From Helicobacter sp. (GTDB lineage Bacteria; Campylobacterota; Campylobacteria; Campylobacterales; Helicobacteraceae), in the NCBI GenBank assembly GCA_029257755.1, contig JARIAP010000129.1, forward strand, positions 1-27,068: a DNA stretch of 27,068 nt. Direction: 5' to 3'. The notes under the pieces were generated by a model that was not told where the DNA came from, did not search any database, and saw only the letters and a program-made list of their open reading frames with translations. This document shows, one piece after another, positions 8,264 through 16,901 of the stretch (the first letter of the stretch is position 1; every line of letters begins with the position of its first letter). Both the position numbers and the translations under genes were made by a program.

Positions 8264-11200
8264 ATGTCAAAATTTTGTATTAATCGCCCTATTTTTGCTA
8301 TGGTTCTATCTATTGTAATTACAATTATAGGCATTATATCAATGTATATATTGCCGGTAGAAGAATATCCACAAGTTTCTCCTAATGAAATTTCTGTGCA
8401 GGCAACATATAGTGGCGCAAGTGCAGAAGTTGTAGCAAATACGGTTGCAAGTGTGTTGGAAGAAAGTATTAATGGTGTTGAGGGTATGTTATATATGAAA
8501 TCTTCTTCTTCATCAAGTGGTAGTTTAAATATAAGCGTTTATTTTAGTAATGATATAAATGCAGATATGGCATTGGTAAATGTTAATAATAGGGTTCAAT
8601 CAGCATTAAGTCAATTGCCATCAGAAGTTCAAAGAATTGGCGTAAATGTTAGAAAAAGATCTTCTACATTATTATCTGTATATGCAATGTTTTCTAATAA
8701 TCCCAATCATACTCAAACATTTGTTGCAAATTACGCAATTTTAAATATTATTAATGAGTTAAAAAGGGTAAAGGGTGTTGGAGATGTAACTTCATTTGGA
8801 CAACAAGATTATTCAATGAGAATTTGGCTTGATATAGAAAAGTTATCGCAAAATAATCTCACACCATCAGAAGTAACAAAAGTTATTTCAGAGCAAAACT
8901 CACAATTTGCCGTTGGTTCTTTTGGGCAAGAACCAATGAAAAATAAAGTTGCATTTACATATTCTATTACAACACAAGGTAGATTTATTAGTGCAGAAGA
9001 GTTTGGAAATATTATTATTCGCTCAAATCCAGATGGCTCTTCATTGCGTTTAAAAGATTTAGCTACGATAGAATTGGGTGCAAAAGACTATAGTGTTAGC
9101 CCTCTTTTAAATGGTAAAAATGCTTCAGCATTTGGTGTATCATTACAACCTGGTGCAAATGCACTAGATGTAGCAGATGGCGTTGAAAAGAAAATGCAAG
9201 AATTATCAAAAAGTTTTCCTAATGGATTAGGATATAAAAATGTCTATGACACAACAAGCTTTGTAAAAATTTCTATAAAAGAAGTTAAAAAAACATTTAT
9301 AGAAGCCATTTTACTTGTAATTATAATAATGTATTTTTTCTTACAAAATATTCGTGCTACAATAATACCTATAATTGCAATACCTGTGTCTATAGTTGGG
9401 ACTTTTGCTGGAATGTATATATTAGGTTTTTCAATCAACCTTTTGACTTTATTTGGGTTGATATTAGCAATTGGTATAGTTGTAGATGATGCAATTATAG
9501 TGATTGAAAATGTTGAGAGAATCTTACACACAGAAACAAATGCTAATGGAGAAAAGTATTCTGTAAAAGAAGCAACTTTAAAAGCTATGGATGAAATACA
9601 AGGTCCTGTTGTAGCAATTGTGCTTGTGCTTTGTTCTGTATTTATTCCTGTAGCTTTTATAGGTGGTTTTAGTGGTGCTATTTATAAACAATTTGCCATT
9701 ACAATAGTCATATCTGTTGTAATATCTGGGTTTGTTGCATTAACATTAACTCCTGCTTTATGTGTAAGCATATTAAAATCAAAAGAGCCAAAACCTTTTT
9801 ATATTGTAAAACGATTTAATGATTTCTTTGATTGGCTTACTTTTAAATTTGGTAAGCAAATAGTAAAAGCTTTAAGACATGGGTTGATTCTTGTTTTATG
9901 TTTTGTTTCAATTATTGCTGTATCATGGGGATTATTTGCGAAACTACCAAAAAGTCTTGTGCCAAGTGAAGATAAAGGGGAAATAATGAGTTTTATCCAA
10001 CTTCCACCGGCATCTTCATTATCAAGAACTATTGAAGAAGGAAAAAAAGCTTTAGATATATTAGAGAAAAATCCAAATATAGATTCCAATTTTCTTATTG
10101 CTGGATATGATATGTTAGCTGGTTCTCCTAGATCAAGTGGTGCTGCTATATTTAGTAACCTTAAGGATTGGGACAAACGAAATAAGAATGCTAGTCAAAT
10201 ATCTAGTGAAATGATGAATGCTTTTAATCAAAGCCTTGATGCCTTTGCCCTCTCTACAACTCCACCTGCAATTAGTGGTTTATCAACTATTGGTGGCTTT
10301 GAAATATATATTCAAGATAGAATTGGTGGAAGTATAAAAGATTTAGAAAAATATACAAATCTTTTTGTAGCAGAAGCAAATAAGAGAAAGGAGTTAACAA
10401 AAGTTAGAAGTCTATTTAGTGCAAATATACCACAATATCATATAACTCTTGATAGAGAAAGAACTAAAGCTATGGGTGTAAGTATAGATGATGTTTTCAC
10501 TACTTTACAAAGTACATTTGGTAGAAAATATGTAAATGATTTTAATTTATATGGAAAGACATATCAAGTAAATATACAAGCTAAAAGTGAATTTAGAGAA
10601 TCACCAGAAGATTTGAGTCGTATATTTGTAAAATCCGATAAAGGCGATTTGATACCCATTAGCTCCCTAGTTCATTTTGAACGAGTTATTGGTGCTGATA
10701 TAGTAAATAGATTTAATCTTTTTATTAGTGCAAATGTTGTTGGAAATGCAAATGATGAAGAAGGTTACTCTAGTGGTGATGCATTGCGTGTTCTTGAAGA
10801 ATTAGCTAAAGAGGTATTGCCCGAAGGATATACAATAGCATATTCTGGTTCTAGTTACCAAGAAAAAAATGCAAGTGGCACAGGTAAAATTGCTTTTGTG
10901 TTTGGTCTTATATTTGTATTTTTAATTTTATGTGCTCAATATGAAAGATGGCTTATGCCTCTTGCAGTGCTTAGTGCTGTCCCATTTGCGGTATTTGGTG
11001 CTGTTATTGCTACAACATTGCGTGGGTTAGATGATGATATATATTTTCAAATAGGGCTTGTAATGCTTATTGCATTGTCTGCAAAAAATGCTATATTAAT
11101 TGTTGAGTTTGCACAACATTTGAGAGAAAAAGAAGGTAGGAGTATTGTAGAGGCTGCAATTGGTGCAGCAAAACTTAGATTCCGCCCTATAATTATGACT

Positions 11201-11392
11201 TCTTTAGCATTTAGTATTGGTGTTTTGCCTTTAGCTTTAAGCAGTGGAGCAGGAAGTGCTAGTAGGCATGCTATAGGAACTGGTGTAATTGGTGGTATGA
11301 TGGCAGCAACTTTTATTGCTATATTTTTTATACCTCTTTTTTGGACATTTGTAGCAAGACTTAGTGAATGGATAATACATAAAAAACAATAA
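8264..11392 (+). CDS. RND multidrug efflux pump, inner-membrane subunit (HAE1 type)
   Basis: This is a 1042-residue proton-driven transporter of the AcrB/CmeB/HefC family. Sequence starts [20 protein letters not shown], the usual first membrane helix. It shows the duplicated plan of helix 1, a large periplasmic loop, helices 2-6, then the same again. Helix 4 has [13 protein letters not shown] with the proton-relay Asp pair at 408-409. The second half has [16 protein letters not shown], the helix-10 region carrying the relay Lys. Periplasmic [15 protein letters not shown] and the porter domains are intact and the length is standard. There is no TolC-like gene after it, so it must share a channel encoded elsewhere. 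AGGAGAT precedes the ATG. Confidence 0.95.
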   Translation: MSKFCINRPIFAMVLSIVITIIGIISMYILPVEEYPQVSPNEISVQATYSGASAEVVANTVASVLEESINGVEGMLYMKSSSSSSGSLNISVYFSNDINADMALVNVNNRVQSALSQLPSEVQRIGVNVRKRSSTLLSVYAMFSNNPNHTQTFVANYAILNIINELKRVKGVGDVTSFGQQDYSMRIWLDIEKLSQNNLTPSEVTKVISEQNSQFAVGSFGQEPMKNKVAFTYSITTQGRFISAEEFGNIIIRSNPDGSSLRLKDLATIELGAKDYSVSPLLNGKNASAFGVSLQPGANALDVADGVEKKMQELSKSFPNGLGYKNVYDTTSFVKISIKEVKKTFIEAILLVIIIMYFFLQNIRATIIPIIAIPVSIVGTFAGMYILGFSINLLTLFGLILAIGIVVDDAIIVIENVERILHTETNANGEKYSVKEATLKAMDEIQGPVVAIVLVLCSVFIPVAFIGGFSGAIYKQFAITIVISVVISGFVALTLTPALCVSILKSKEPKPFYIVKRFNDFFDWLTFKFGKQIVKALRHGLILVLCFVSIIAVSWGLFAKLPKSLVPSEDKGEIMSFIQLPPASSLSRTIEEGKKALDILEKNPNIDSNFLIAGYDMLAGSPRSSGAAIFSNLKDWDKRNKNASQISSEMMNAFNQSLDAFALSTTPPAISGLSTIGGFEIYIQDRIGGSIKDLEKYTNLFVAEANKRKELTKVRSLFSANIPQYHITLDRERTKAMGVSIDDVFTTLQSTFGRKYVNDFNLYGKTYQVNIQAKSEFRESPEDLSRIFVKSDKGDLIPISSLVHFERVIGADIVNRFNLFISANVVGNANDEEGYSSGDALRVLEELAKEVLPEGYTIAYSGSSYQEKNASGTGKIAFVFGLIFVFLILCAQYERWLMPLAVLSAVPFAVFGAVIATTLRGLDDDIYFQIGLVMLIALSAKNAILIVEFAQHLREKEGRSIVEAAIGAAKLRFRPIIMTSLAFSIGVLPLALSSGAGSASRHAIGTGVIGGMMAATFIAIFFIPLFWTFVARLSEWIIHKKQ

Positions 11393-11448
11393 TGATTTAT
11401 AGTAATTTTCATTTACTTTATAAAACTCAATAGTTTTTAATGTATAAA

Positions 11449-11477
11449 GCATAAAAATTATTAAATATTTTTTATGC
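11449..11477. terminator. Hairpin between convergent efflux pump and gmhB genes
   Basis: GCATAAAAA (11449-11457) and TTTTTATGC (11469-11477) make a perfect 9-bp stem with an 11-nt loop in the 95-bp gap between the two convergent stop codons. A smaller stem AAAACT/AGTTTT lies at 11422-11437. A bidirectional terminator is the natural reading; U-runs are short. Confidence 0.5.
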
Positions 11478-11487
11478 AATTATTAAA

Positions 11488-12012
11488 TTACAATGGATTA
11501 AATTTGTTAAGTGTAGATATATAGTTAATTTTTATATTTTGATCTAAAATACAACATTTATTTTCTATATTATTTCTATTAATCAAATATAAATTTTTTA
11601 TTCCTGCATTTGCACCAGCCATTATATCACTTTTCTTATCCCCAACCAAATAAGATTCCTCTAAATTTATGTTTAAATCTTTTTTAGCCTGTAATATCAT
11701 ACCCGGTGATGGTTTGCGTCTTGTTGTATCATTTAGCAATGGGCAAAAGTAGATTCTATCAAGAGTGAATCCAACTTGTTTATATATCTCTTCTTGCATA
11801 TATTTACTTATATGCAAAAAATCTATAATAGAATAATATCCCCTATCAATTCCTGATTGATTTGTAACTACTACAAGCTTATATCCATTTTCTTTAAAGC
11901 TTTTGATAGATATAAAGAAGTCATCATAAAATTCAAAATCTTTTATTTTATATACATAAGAATAGTCTATATTTATTACACCATCTCTATCAAAAAATAC
12001 TGCTTTTTGCAT
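11488..12012 (-). CDS. gmhB: D-glycero-D-manno-heptose 1,7-bisphosphate 7-phosphatase (HAD family)
   Basis: GmhB removes the 7-phosphate during ADP-heptose synthesis for the LPS inner core; the pathway intermediate HBP is also an innate-immune signal. The 174-residue HAD protein has motif I FFDRDGVIN (nucleophile Asp8, acid Asp10), motif II VVTNQSG (48-54), motif III Lys in RRKPSPGM (98-105) and motif IV GDKKSD (124-129). The Cys-x-His...Cys-x-Cys zinc loop of E. coli GmhB is not kept: the region 90-101 has one Cys. It follows the regulator gene by 35 bp on the same strand. A related histidinol-phosphatase-type HAD enzyme is the main alternative. Confidence 0.82.
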   Translation of the reverse strand: MQKAVFFDRDGVINIDYSYVYKIKDFEFYDDFFISIKSFKENGYKLVVVTNQSGIDRGYYSIIDFLHISKYMQEEIYKQVGFTLDRIYFCPLLNDTTRRKPSPGMILQAKKDLNINLEESYLVGDKKSDIMAGANAGIKNLYLINRNNIENKCCILDQNIKINYISTLNKFNPL

Positions 12013-12047
12013 TAAATCACCAGAAATTATAATTTTTTATATTAAAG

Positions 12048-12710
12048 TTAAAGGCAAAACTTATAGCCTATTCCCCATACAGATTGTATGTATTTTGGAT
12101 CTTTTGCAGAATCGCCTAGTTTATTTCTTAGATTTCTAATATGCGTATCAATACTTCTTAAACCTGTGTCATCATGTATGGCGTTAATTGTGTGTGCTAT
12201 TCTATCTCTACTAATAGGTTGTAATCTATTGTCTATAAGAAAAATTAAAATGTCAAATTCTGTGTTTGTTAGATCAATATCTTGATTATTTAACTTTACT
12301 ATGCGTCTTTTAGAATCTACATTTAATGCCCCAAATACCATTTCTCTAGTTTCTATACGCCTTAATAATGCTTTGATTCTAGCTATTAGTTCTGCTATAT
12401 CATATGGTTTAGTTATATAATCATCAGCACCATATTCAAAGCTTTTAACTTTATCGCTAACATTATTTAAACTAGAAGATATAATAATTGGGATTCTTGT
12501 AATGTTGCGAATTTGACGACATAAATCAAATCCGTCTGTTTTAGAAATTAGTAATTCTAATATAACTACATCAATATCACCTTGTAATATAGATTCAATT
12601 ATTTTATTTGGAGAATTTAAACAAACAACACTAAAACTTGCTTGAGAAAGATTATTTTGCAAAAATTTTTGCATATTTAAATCATCATCAATAACAAGAA
12701 TTCTTGCCAT
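12048..12710 (-). CDS. OmpR/PhoB-family response regulator with Glu at the phospho-acceptor site
   Basis: This is a 220-residue transcription regulator: a receiver domain (about 1-115) and a winged-helix DNA-binding domain (about 125-220, ending YIQSVWGIGYKFCL). The receiver keeps the acidic pair D8-D9 and K101 (in TKPYD), but the acceptor position 52 is Glu (VVILELL) where the family has Asp. The codon is GAA and the surrounding frame is intact. Similarity is closest to H. pylori ArsR (HP0166) in the parts I recall (CRQIR, PIIISS, GADDY, KPYD, GIGYK). Glu can mimic phospho-Asp, so it may work without a kinase; none is encoded next to it. gmhB follows 35 bp on. Confidence 0.9.
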   Translation of the reverse strand: MARILVIDDDLNMQKFLQNNLSQASFSVVCLNSPNKIIESILQGDIDVVILELLISKTDGFDLCRQIRNITRIPIIISSSLNNVSDKVKSFEYGADDYITKPYDIAELIARIKALLRRIETREMVFGALNVDSKRRIVKLNNQDIDLTNTEFDILIFLIDNRLQPISRDRIAHTINAIHDDTGLRSIDTHIRNLRNKLGDSAKDPKYIQSVWGIGYKFCL

Positions 12711-12792
12711 ATAAACCTTCCTAAAATATCACATCAATGCAAGTTGAAAATGCAATCGCTATTGGTAAATTAAAAGCTAACAATAAAGTGAT

Positions 12793-12798
12793 ATTATA
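12793..12798 (-). promoter_or_regulatory. -10 element upstream of the response regulator gene
   Basis: TATAAT on the minus strand predicts a start near 12785 and a leader of about 75 nt. The rest of the 229-bp gap 12711-12939 holds no gene. A plus-strand TTGACA/TACAAT pair at 12860-12886 has a 15-bp spacer and faces into the 3' end of glyS. Confidence 0.5.
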
Positions 12799-12939
12799 GT
12801 ATTTTACATTCTAAAAGTCCATAAAAAAATATTAAGATAAAATATTTTTTAACAAAAACTTGACAATTTCAACTGCATTTTACAATAAAAATATAAATCT
12901 TATAAAAATATTAATTCTATAAACTAACTTATACTTAAT

Positions 12940-15018
12940 CTATATAGAAATTTCGCGCATGTCGCCAAATTCCATAAATTCATTGAAAACAAGAGATATT
13001 AGCATTATTCTATTTTTTCTTATGTTTTCATCATCAATATTAATTAAAACATTATCAAATACACTATCTAAGTTTTCTTTCAATAAAAATACAGATTTTA
13101 TACAAGATAGATAGTAATTAGAATCCTTATTGGATTCTATATTGTTATTAGAATTTTTTGAATTTATATATTTTAATAGATTATCATATAATATTTTTTC
13201 ACTATCTTCAAACAACGAAGTATCTATATTACTATTTTTTATGTTATCACATTGTAATATATTTGCAACTCGTTTAAATGTGCTTATAATAGATTTTATG
13301 TCAATATGTTCAAAATAATTTGATAATGCTAAAATTTTATTAAAGCTTTGTGCTATACCAAATTTACGCATAAGCACAGATCTAATTATACTAGCATTTA
13401 TGTGTGGAAATATACCATATATTCTTTCTGTAATAAAGTCTAACAATATATCTTGATTTACATTTGTATAATAATCTTTTGCAATTAAGCATAAGTCTTG
13501 TATAGTTATATTAAAATTAAAATGATGACAGATTCTAAGTATAGCGGCTGACTGCCTACGCAATGCAAATGGATCTTTTGAGCCACTTGGAATTTTATTT
13601 AAACTAAAAAGTGTAAATATAGTATCTAGTTTTATTGCAAGATTTACAATTGCGCTTATTTTTTGTGTTGGTAGTGTATTGTTTAATCCGTTTGGTAAAT
13701 ATTGCTCTCTTATTGCATTGCAAATATATTCATCCATATTCATATTCTTTGCAAAATTAGCCCCCATAACACCTTGTAATTCTGGGAACTCACCAACACT
13801 TTGCGATAATAAATCGCATTTTGCAAATTTTATTGCAAATTTTATTGCTTGTTTTTCTTGTTCATTACAATCAATGTTTATTGTATCTAATAAATCAATT
13901 ATTCTTAATGCTATATTTTCTTCTCTTTTTATTTTATCTTGTAAGTTTCCTGCACCATCCATAAAACCTATGGTAGATAAATCACCAAAATTCATATTTG
14001 CTTTTAAGTCATTTTCATAGAAGAATTCTGCATCTTGCAATCTAGCTCTTAATACCTTCTCATTTCCTTTTACTATAAGATTAAAATCTCCATTAAAAGA
14101 ATTGCTAACTACAATAAAACCATTATAAAGACTATCATTTTTATATACCGCAAAATATCTTTGATTTTCTTTCATAGATGCAATAATCATTTCTTCTGGA
14201 ATCTTTAAAAATCTCTCTTCAAATCTACCAAAAAGTATTGTAGGGTATTCTGTAATTGCTATAATCTCATCTAGTAAATCACAATCAATCTCTACTTTAA
14301 TATTATTATCTTGTTCTAACTTTTTTATATTTTGAAATATATGTTCTCTTCTTTTTTGCTGTTGTAGCATAACACCATTTTGTTCTAAGAACGATAAATA
14401 AGATTCTATATTTGTTATATTTTTTGACATAGTTTGATTGTTTGAATCTTTTGCTTGTCTATGTGCCAATATATTATTGCTACTATTTATTTCATATGCA
14501 TGGCATGGCATAGAAATTCCATTAAATAATATACATATATTCCTAATAGGTCGAATAAAACTTTCTTTGCAATCTCCCCAGCGCATACTTTTGCCAAAAT
14601 TAAGAGATAAAAGCCATTCTTTTACCATACTTGCAATAAGCTTTGAAGAATCTATGCCTATATCAACTTTTTCATAATATAAAACTTCTTTGTTATCTTT
14701 CATGATTGTGCTAACTTCATCTTTTGTTATCTTGTTTTTATTCAAAAAACTTTGCATAGCTTTTGTAGGGTTATTGTTATTATCATAAGCTATTGAGATT
14801 GGTGGTCCATAGCTTTTTATTTTAGTATCTTTCTGTTTTAAGGAAAAATTATTATGCAAAATTGTTAAACGCCTAGGTGTATAAAAGAAATCAAAATTTG
14901 ATTCCAATCGATATTTTTTAAGTATATTGTTCCAATTTTCTTGAATAGATTTTATATTTTTAGTAAGTGGAATTGCTGGTAATTCTTCTGTAAAAATTTC
15001 AATCAATAACTCTGGCAT
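12940..15018 (-). CDS. glyS: Glycine--tRNA ligase beta subunit
   Basis: GlyS is the beta chain of the bacterial alpha2-beta2 glycyl-tRNA synthetase; it binds tRNA while alpha (glyQ, not in this window) holds the catalytic site. The product starts MPELLIEIFTEELPAIPL, the family signature, and contains ITEYPTILFGRFEERFL, ENQRYFAVY and the conserved KDPFALRRQSAAILRI, ending in an anticodon-binding-type helical domain. The open frame continues upstream to 15063, but the predicted -10 box lies at 15054-15059, so translation must begin at the ATG at 15016-15018, giving 692 residues. A weak AGGGA precedes it by nine bases. Confidence 0.95.
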   Translation of the reverse strand: MPELLIEIFTEELPAIPLTKNIKSIQENWNNILKKYRLESNFDFFYTPRRLTILHNNFSLKQKDTKIKSYGPPISIAYDNNNNPTKAMQSFLNKNKITKDEVSTIMKDNKEVLYYEKVDIGIDSSKLIASMVKEWLLSLNFGKSMRWGDCKESFIRPIRNICILFNGISMPCHAYEINSSNNILAHRQAKDSNNQTMSKNITNIESYLSFLEQNGVMLQQQKRREHIFQNIKKLEQDNNIKVEIDCDLLDEIIAITEYPTILFGRFEERFLKIPEEMIIASMKENQRYFAVYKNDSLYNGFIVVSNSFNGDFNLIVKGNEKVLRARLQDAEFFYENDLKANMNFGDLSTIGFMDGAGNLQDKIKREENIALRIIDLLDTINIDCNEQEKQAIKFAIKFAKCDLLSQSVGEFPELQGVMGANFAKNMNMDEYICNAIREQYLPNGLNNTLPTQKISAIVNLAIKLDTIFTLFSLNKIPSGSKDPFALRRQSAAILRICHHFNFNITIQDLCLIAKDYYTNVNQDILLDFITERIYGIFPHINASIIRSVLMRKFGIAQSFNKILALSNYFEHIDIKSIISTFKRVANILQCDNIKNSNIDTSLFEDSEKILYDNLLKYINSKNSNNNIESNKDSNYYLSCIKSVFLLKENLDSVFDNVLINIDDENIRKNRIMLISLVFNEFMEFGDMREISI

Positions 15019-15041
15019 TTCGTTAATTTCCCTTTTTAAAT

Positions 15042-15059
15042 TATAATTATGAAATTCTA
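15042..15059. promoter_or_regulatory. Overlapping divergent promoters of glyS and the lysozyme-like gene
   Basis: The minus strand has TTTGCTAGAAT (-10 at 15059-15054, glyS start near 15047, about 29-nt leader). The plus strand has TATAAT at 15042-15047 (start near 15055, about 32-nt leader). The two predicted starts are only about 8 bp apart, so the promoters probably compete. Confidence 0.55.
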
Positions 15060-15086
15060 GCAAATAAAAGTTTAAAAAGGTGTTAA

Positions 15087-15713
15087 ATGATAAAAGGAAA
15101 GTTCTTTATAATTTTTTCTTTTTATATTTTGTTTAATAATAATTTATTGTCAAAAACAAATATACAGATACAAATTGATGGGACATGCACTGAGTTGCAA
15201 AGATTTACAGATAAACAAAAAGAGATTATTTTTTATGCTTATTACTATGGTAAAGAGCATGGTTTAGGTTATCTTATGGCTGCAATAGCATGGAAAGAAT
15301 CTTGTGCTGGTGAATATTTAATAAATTTTTCTGATCCATCTGCTGGAATATATCATAACCATATACCTAGCGTTATAAAAAAATATACAAAATATAAAGA
15401 CTCCTCCTTTTTGCGTAATGTAGTAGGGCAAATGCTAATTGCAAACCCTACTTTTGCATCATCAGTTACATTAGATAATTTATTTTATTGGGATAAAATT
15501 CATAAGGGTAATTTGGAGAAGGTAATAAAATCGTATAATAGAGGTTTTGCATGGCAAAAATCAAGACTTGCTAATAAGAGTGCTACTGCTTACTATAATG
15601 ATGTTGCAAATAAAATGAGAGAATTACAAACATATATACCATTAAATATTGGTAAATATAAATTAAAAACACCATATTTACAAAGTTTAGAGGGCAACAA
15701 TTTAATAAAATAA
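15087..15713 (+). CDS. Exported lysozyme/lytic-transglycosylase-like protein
   Basis: This 208-residue protein starts with a signal peptide (about residues 1-22, hydrophobic FFIIFSFYILF). It is followed by a helical lysozyme-like domain. The segment YLMAAIAWKESCAGEY places a candidate catalytic Glu at residue 71 in the WKES pattern seen in SLT-type transglycosylases, and SYNRGFAWQK near 145 recalls the family's AYNxG motif. It probably cleaves peptidoglycan in the periplasm, but assignment rests on motifs only. A small hypothetical gene sits at this place beside glyS in H. pylori, as far as I recall. AAGGTG precedes the ATG by four bases. It converges with rsmE with three bases between stop codons. 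Confidence 0.68.
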   Translation: MIKGKFFIIFSFYILFNNNLLSKTNIQIQIDGTCTELQRFTDKQKEIIFYAYYYGKEHGLGYLMAAIAWKESCAGEYLINFSDPSAGIYHNHIPSVIKKYTKYKDSSFLRNVVGQMLIANPTFASSVTLDNLFYWDKIHKGNLEKVIKSYNRGFAWQKSRLANKSATAYYNDVANKMRELQTYIPLNIGKYKLKTPYLQSLEGNNLIK

Positions 15714-15723
15714 AATTTATTTT
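15707..15723. terminator. A/T stem overlapping two convergent stop codons
   Basis: AAAATAA (15707-15713) and TTATTTT (15717-15723) form a 7-bp stem with a 3-nt loop, built from the two convergent stop codons themselves. It may act as a minimal bidirectional terminator; with only A-T pairs it could also be chance. Confidence 0.35.
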
Positions 15724-16439
15724 CTAAATAAAATATTAGAATATGAAGCAAAACAAATGCTTGATATATAAATGCCTGTTAAATGTGTTGTTAATATGTT
15801 TGGCATATTTAATGTATATTGTTTTTGTGTTAATTGCAATATATTTCGTTCTCTAACACTAAATCCACCTTCAGGTCCAATTATTATGCCACAACTAGCA
15901 CATTCATTTTGCTCTAAATGTGATAGTTTTTCAAAGCAATTATTTGTTTTTAATTGATTAAAGTCTATATAACATGCCTTAGGAAAATTATTCAATATAG
16001 ATTCTATATTATTATATAAATATACATTCATTGCGTTTATTCTGCCACTTTGCATACAAGAATATTGAATAATTCTTTGTGCTTTTTGCATATCAATTTT
16101 TCGGTTTTTCTGTGAGAAATCGGCATAGAAAAAATGTATATTTGTAACATATAAGGCATTTAAAAATGGTAATATATCATAAATATCTTTTAAATCAATT
16201 ATAGCTAATATAATATTGCATGAAAAATTAATAGAATCTATATTTGCAGATTCTATCTTTTCAAGCAAAAAATTATTCTTTTTTATATGCCTATAAAAAT
16301 ATAAATTTGTATCATTTAAATTACGAACTCTTAAAATATCGCCTTCTTTAAACCTACGCACATAAAATAAATAATGTGAATCTTTGCTATCAATTTCTAT
16401 ATTTTGCATACCTGCATTTTCATGGTAGAAAAATTGCAT
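15717..16439 (-). CDS. rsmE: 16S rRNA (uracil-1498-N3)-methyltransferase
   Basis: RsmE methylates U1498 of 16S rRNA using S-adenosylmethionine. The 240-residue product has the N-terminal PUA-like region (about 1-65, SHYLFYVRRFKEGDILRV) and a SPOUT (trefoil-knot) domain. In it YSCMQSGR (126-133) and GPEGGFSVRER (188-198) match family motifs. The last knot motif, usually ILRxETA, is altered to ILTTHLTG (215-222), losing its Glu; activity is still likely but this is unusual. It is the last gene of the thiS-recN-murG run, nine bases after the membrane-protein gene, with AGGAAT before the ATG. Confidence 0.88.
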   Translation of the reverse strand: MQFFYHENAGMQNIEIDSKDSHYLFYVRRFKEGDILRVRNLNDTNLYFYRHIKKNNFLLEKIESANIDSINFSCNIILAIIDLKDIYDILPFLNALYVTNIHFFYADFSQKNRKIDMQKAQRIIQYSCMQSGRINAMNVYLYNNIESILNNFPKACYIDFNQLKTNNCFEKLSHLEQNECASCGIIIGPEGGFSVRERNILQLTQKQYTLNMPNILTTHLTGIYISSICFASYSNILFRK

Positions 16440-16448
16440 AATATTCCT

Positions 16449-16886
16449 TTAATAAATTTTCAAAAAACAAATAATACATACATAGAGAATTAAAAATAAG
16501 AAATACATTTTTTTGCAAATATTTACATACTTTTGCATACCTTCAATACTAATTTTAGCTTTTTTTAATCTCTTTATTCTATATATTTCTCCAAATAAAA
16601 ATATAATTAAAATAAACATCATAAATATGATTCTAATATCAAACATAAAATTTATCATTGCAAGCAAAAATCCACCAGTAACAATACTAACACTTAATAA
16701 AAATATAGTAATTGGCATTACAAAATAAATCTTTTTATTCATATCCAAAAATGTTTTATATGTATAAAGAATATATAGATACCATATATAAGGTATAAAG
16801 AATAAACATGCAAAAATCTCATGTATAAAAATACCTTGCACATAAGCATCGCTTAATATAATTTCTAGATTGTTTTCTAAGGGCAT
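16449..16886 (-). CDS. Conserved hypothetical integral membrane protein
   Basis: I do not recognise a function. The 145-residue product is mostly hydrophobic with four predicted membrane helices (about 20-44, 52-75, 82-101 and 126-144). A short basic loop RIKRLKKAKISIEG (about 103-116) lies before the last helix and would face the cytoplasm. His22 and Glu23 are polar residues inside the first helix. H. pylori also carries, as I recall, a small membrane-protein gene (HP1154) beside murG, so this pairing seems conserved. It lies between murG (15 bp) and rsmE (9 bp), apparently in one operon. Confidence 0.8.
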   Translation of the reverse strand: MPLENNLEIILSDAYVQGIFIHEIFACLFFIPYIWYLYILYTYKTFLDMNKKIYFVMPITIFLLSVSIVTGGFLLAMINFMFDIRIIFMMFILIIFLFGEIYRIKRLKKAKISIEGMQKYVNICKKMYFLFLILYVCIICFLKIY

Positions 16887-16901
16887 TAATGTTTCCTTGT
16901 A

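Noticed and set aside
9244..9531. Minus-strand frames within the RND pump gene (also at 9799-10176 and 11047-11479)
   Set aside because: They are shadows of a complete, well-conserved pump gene and have low-complexity products.
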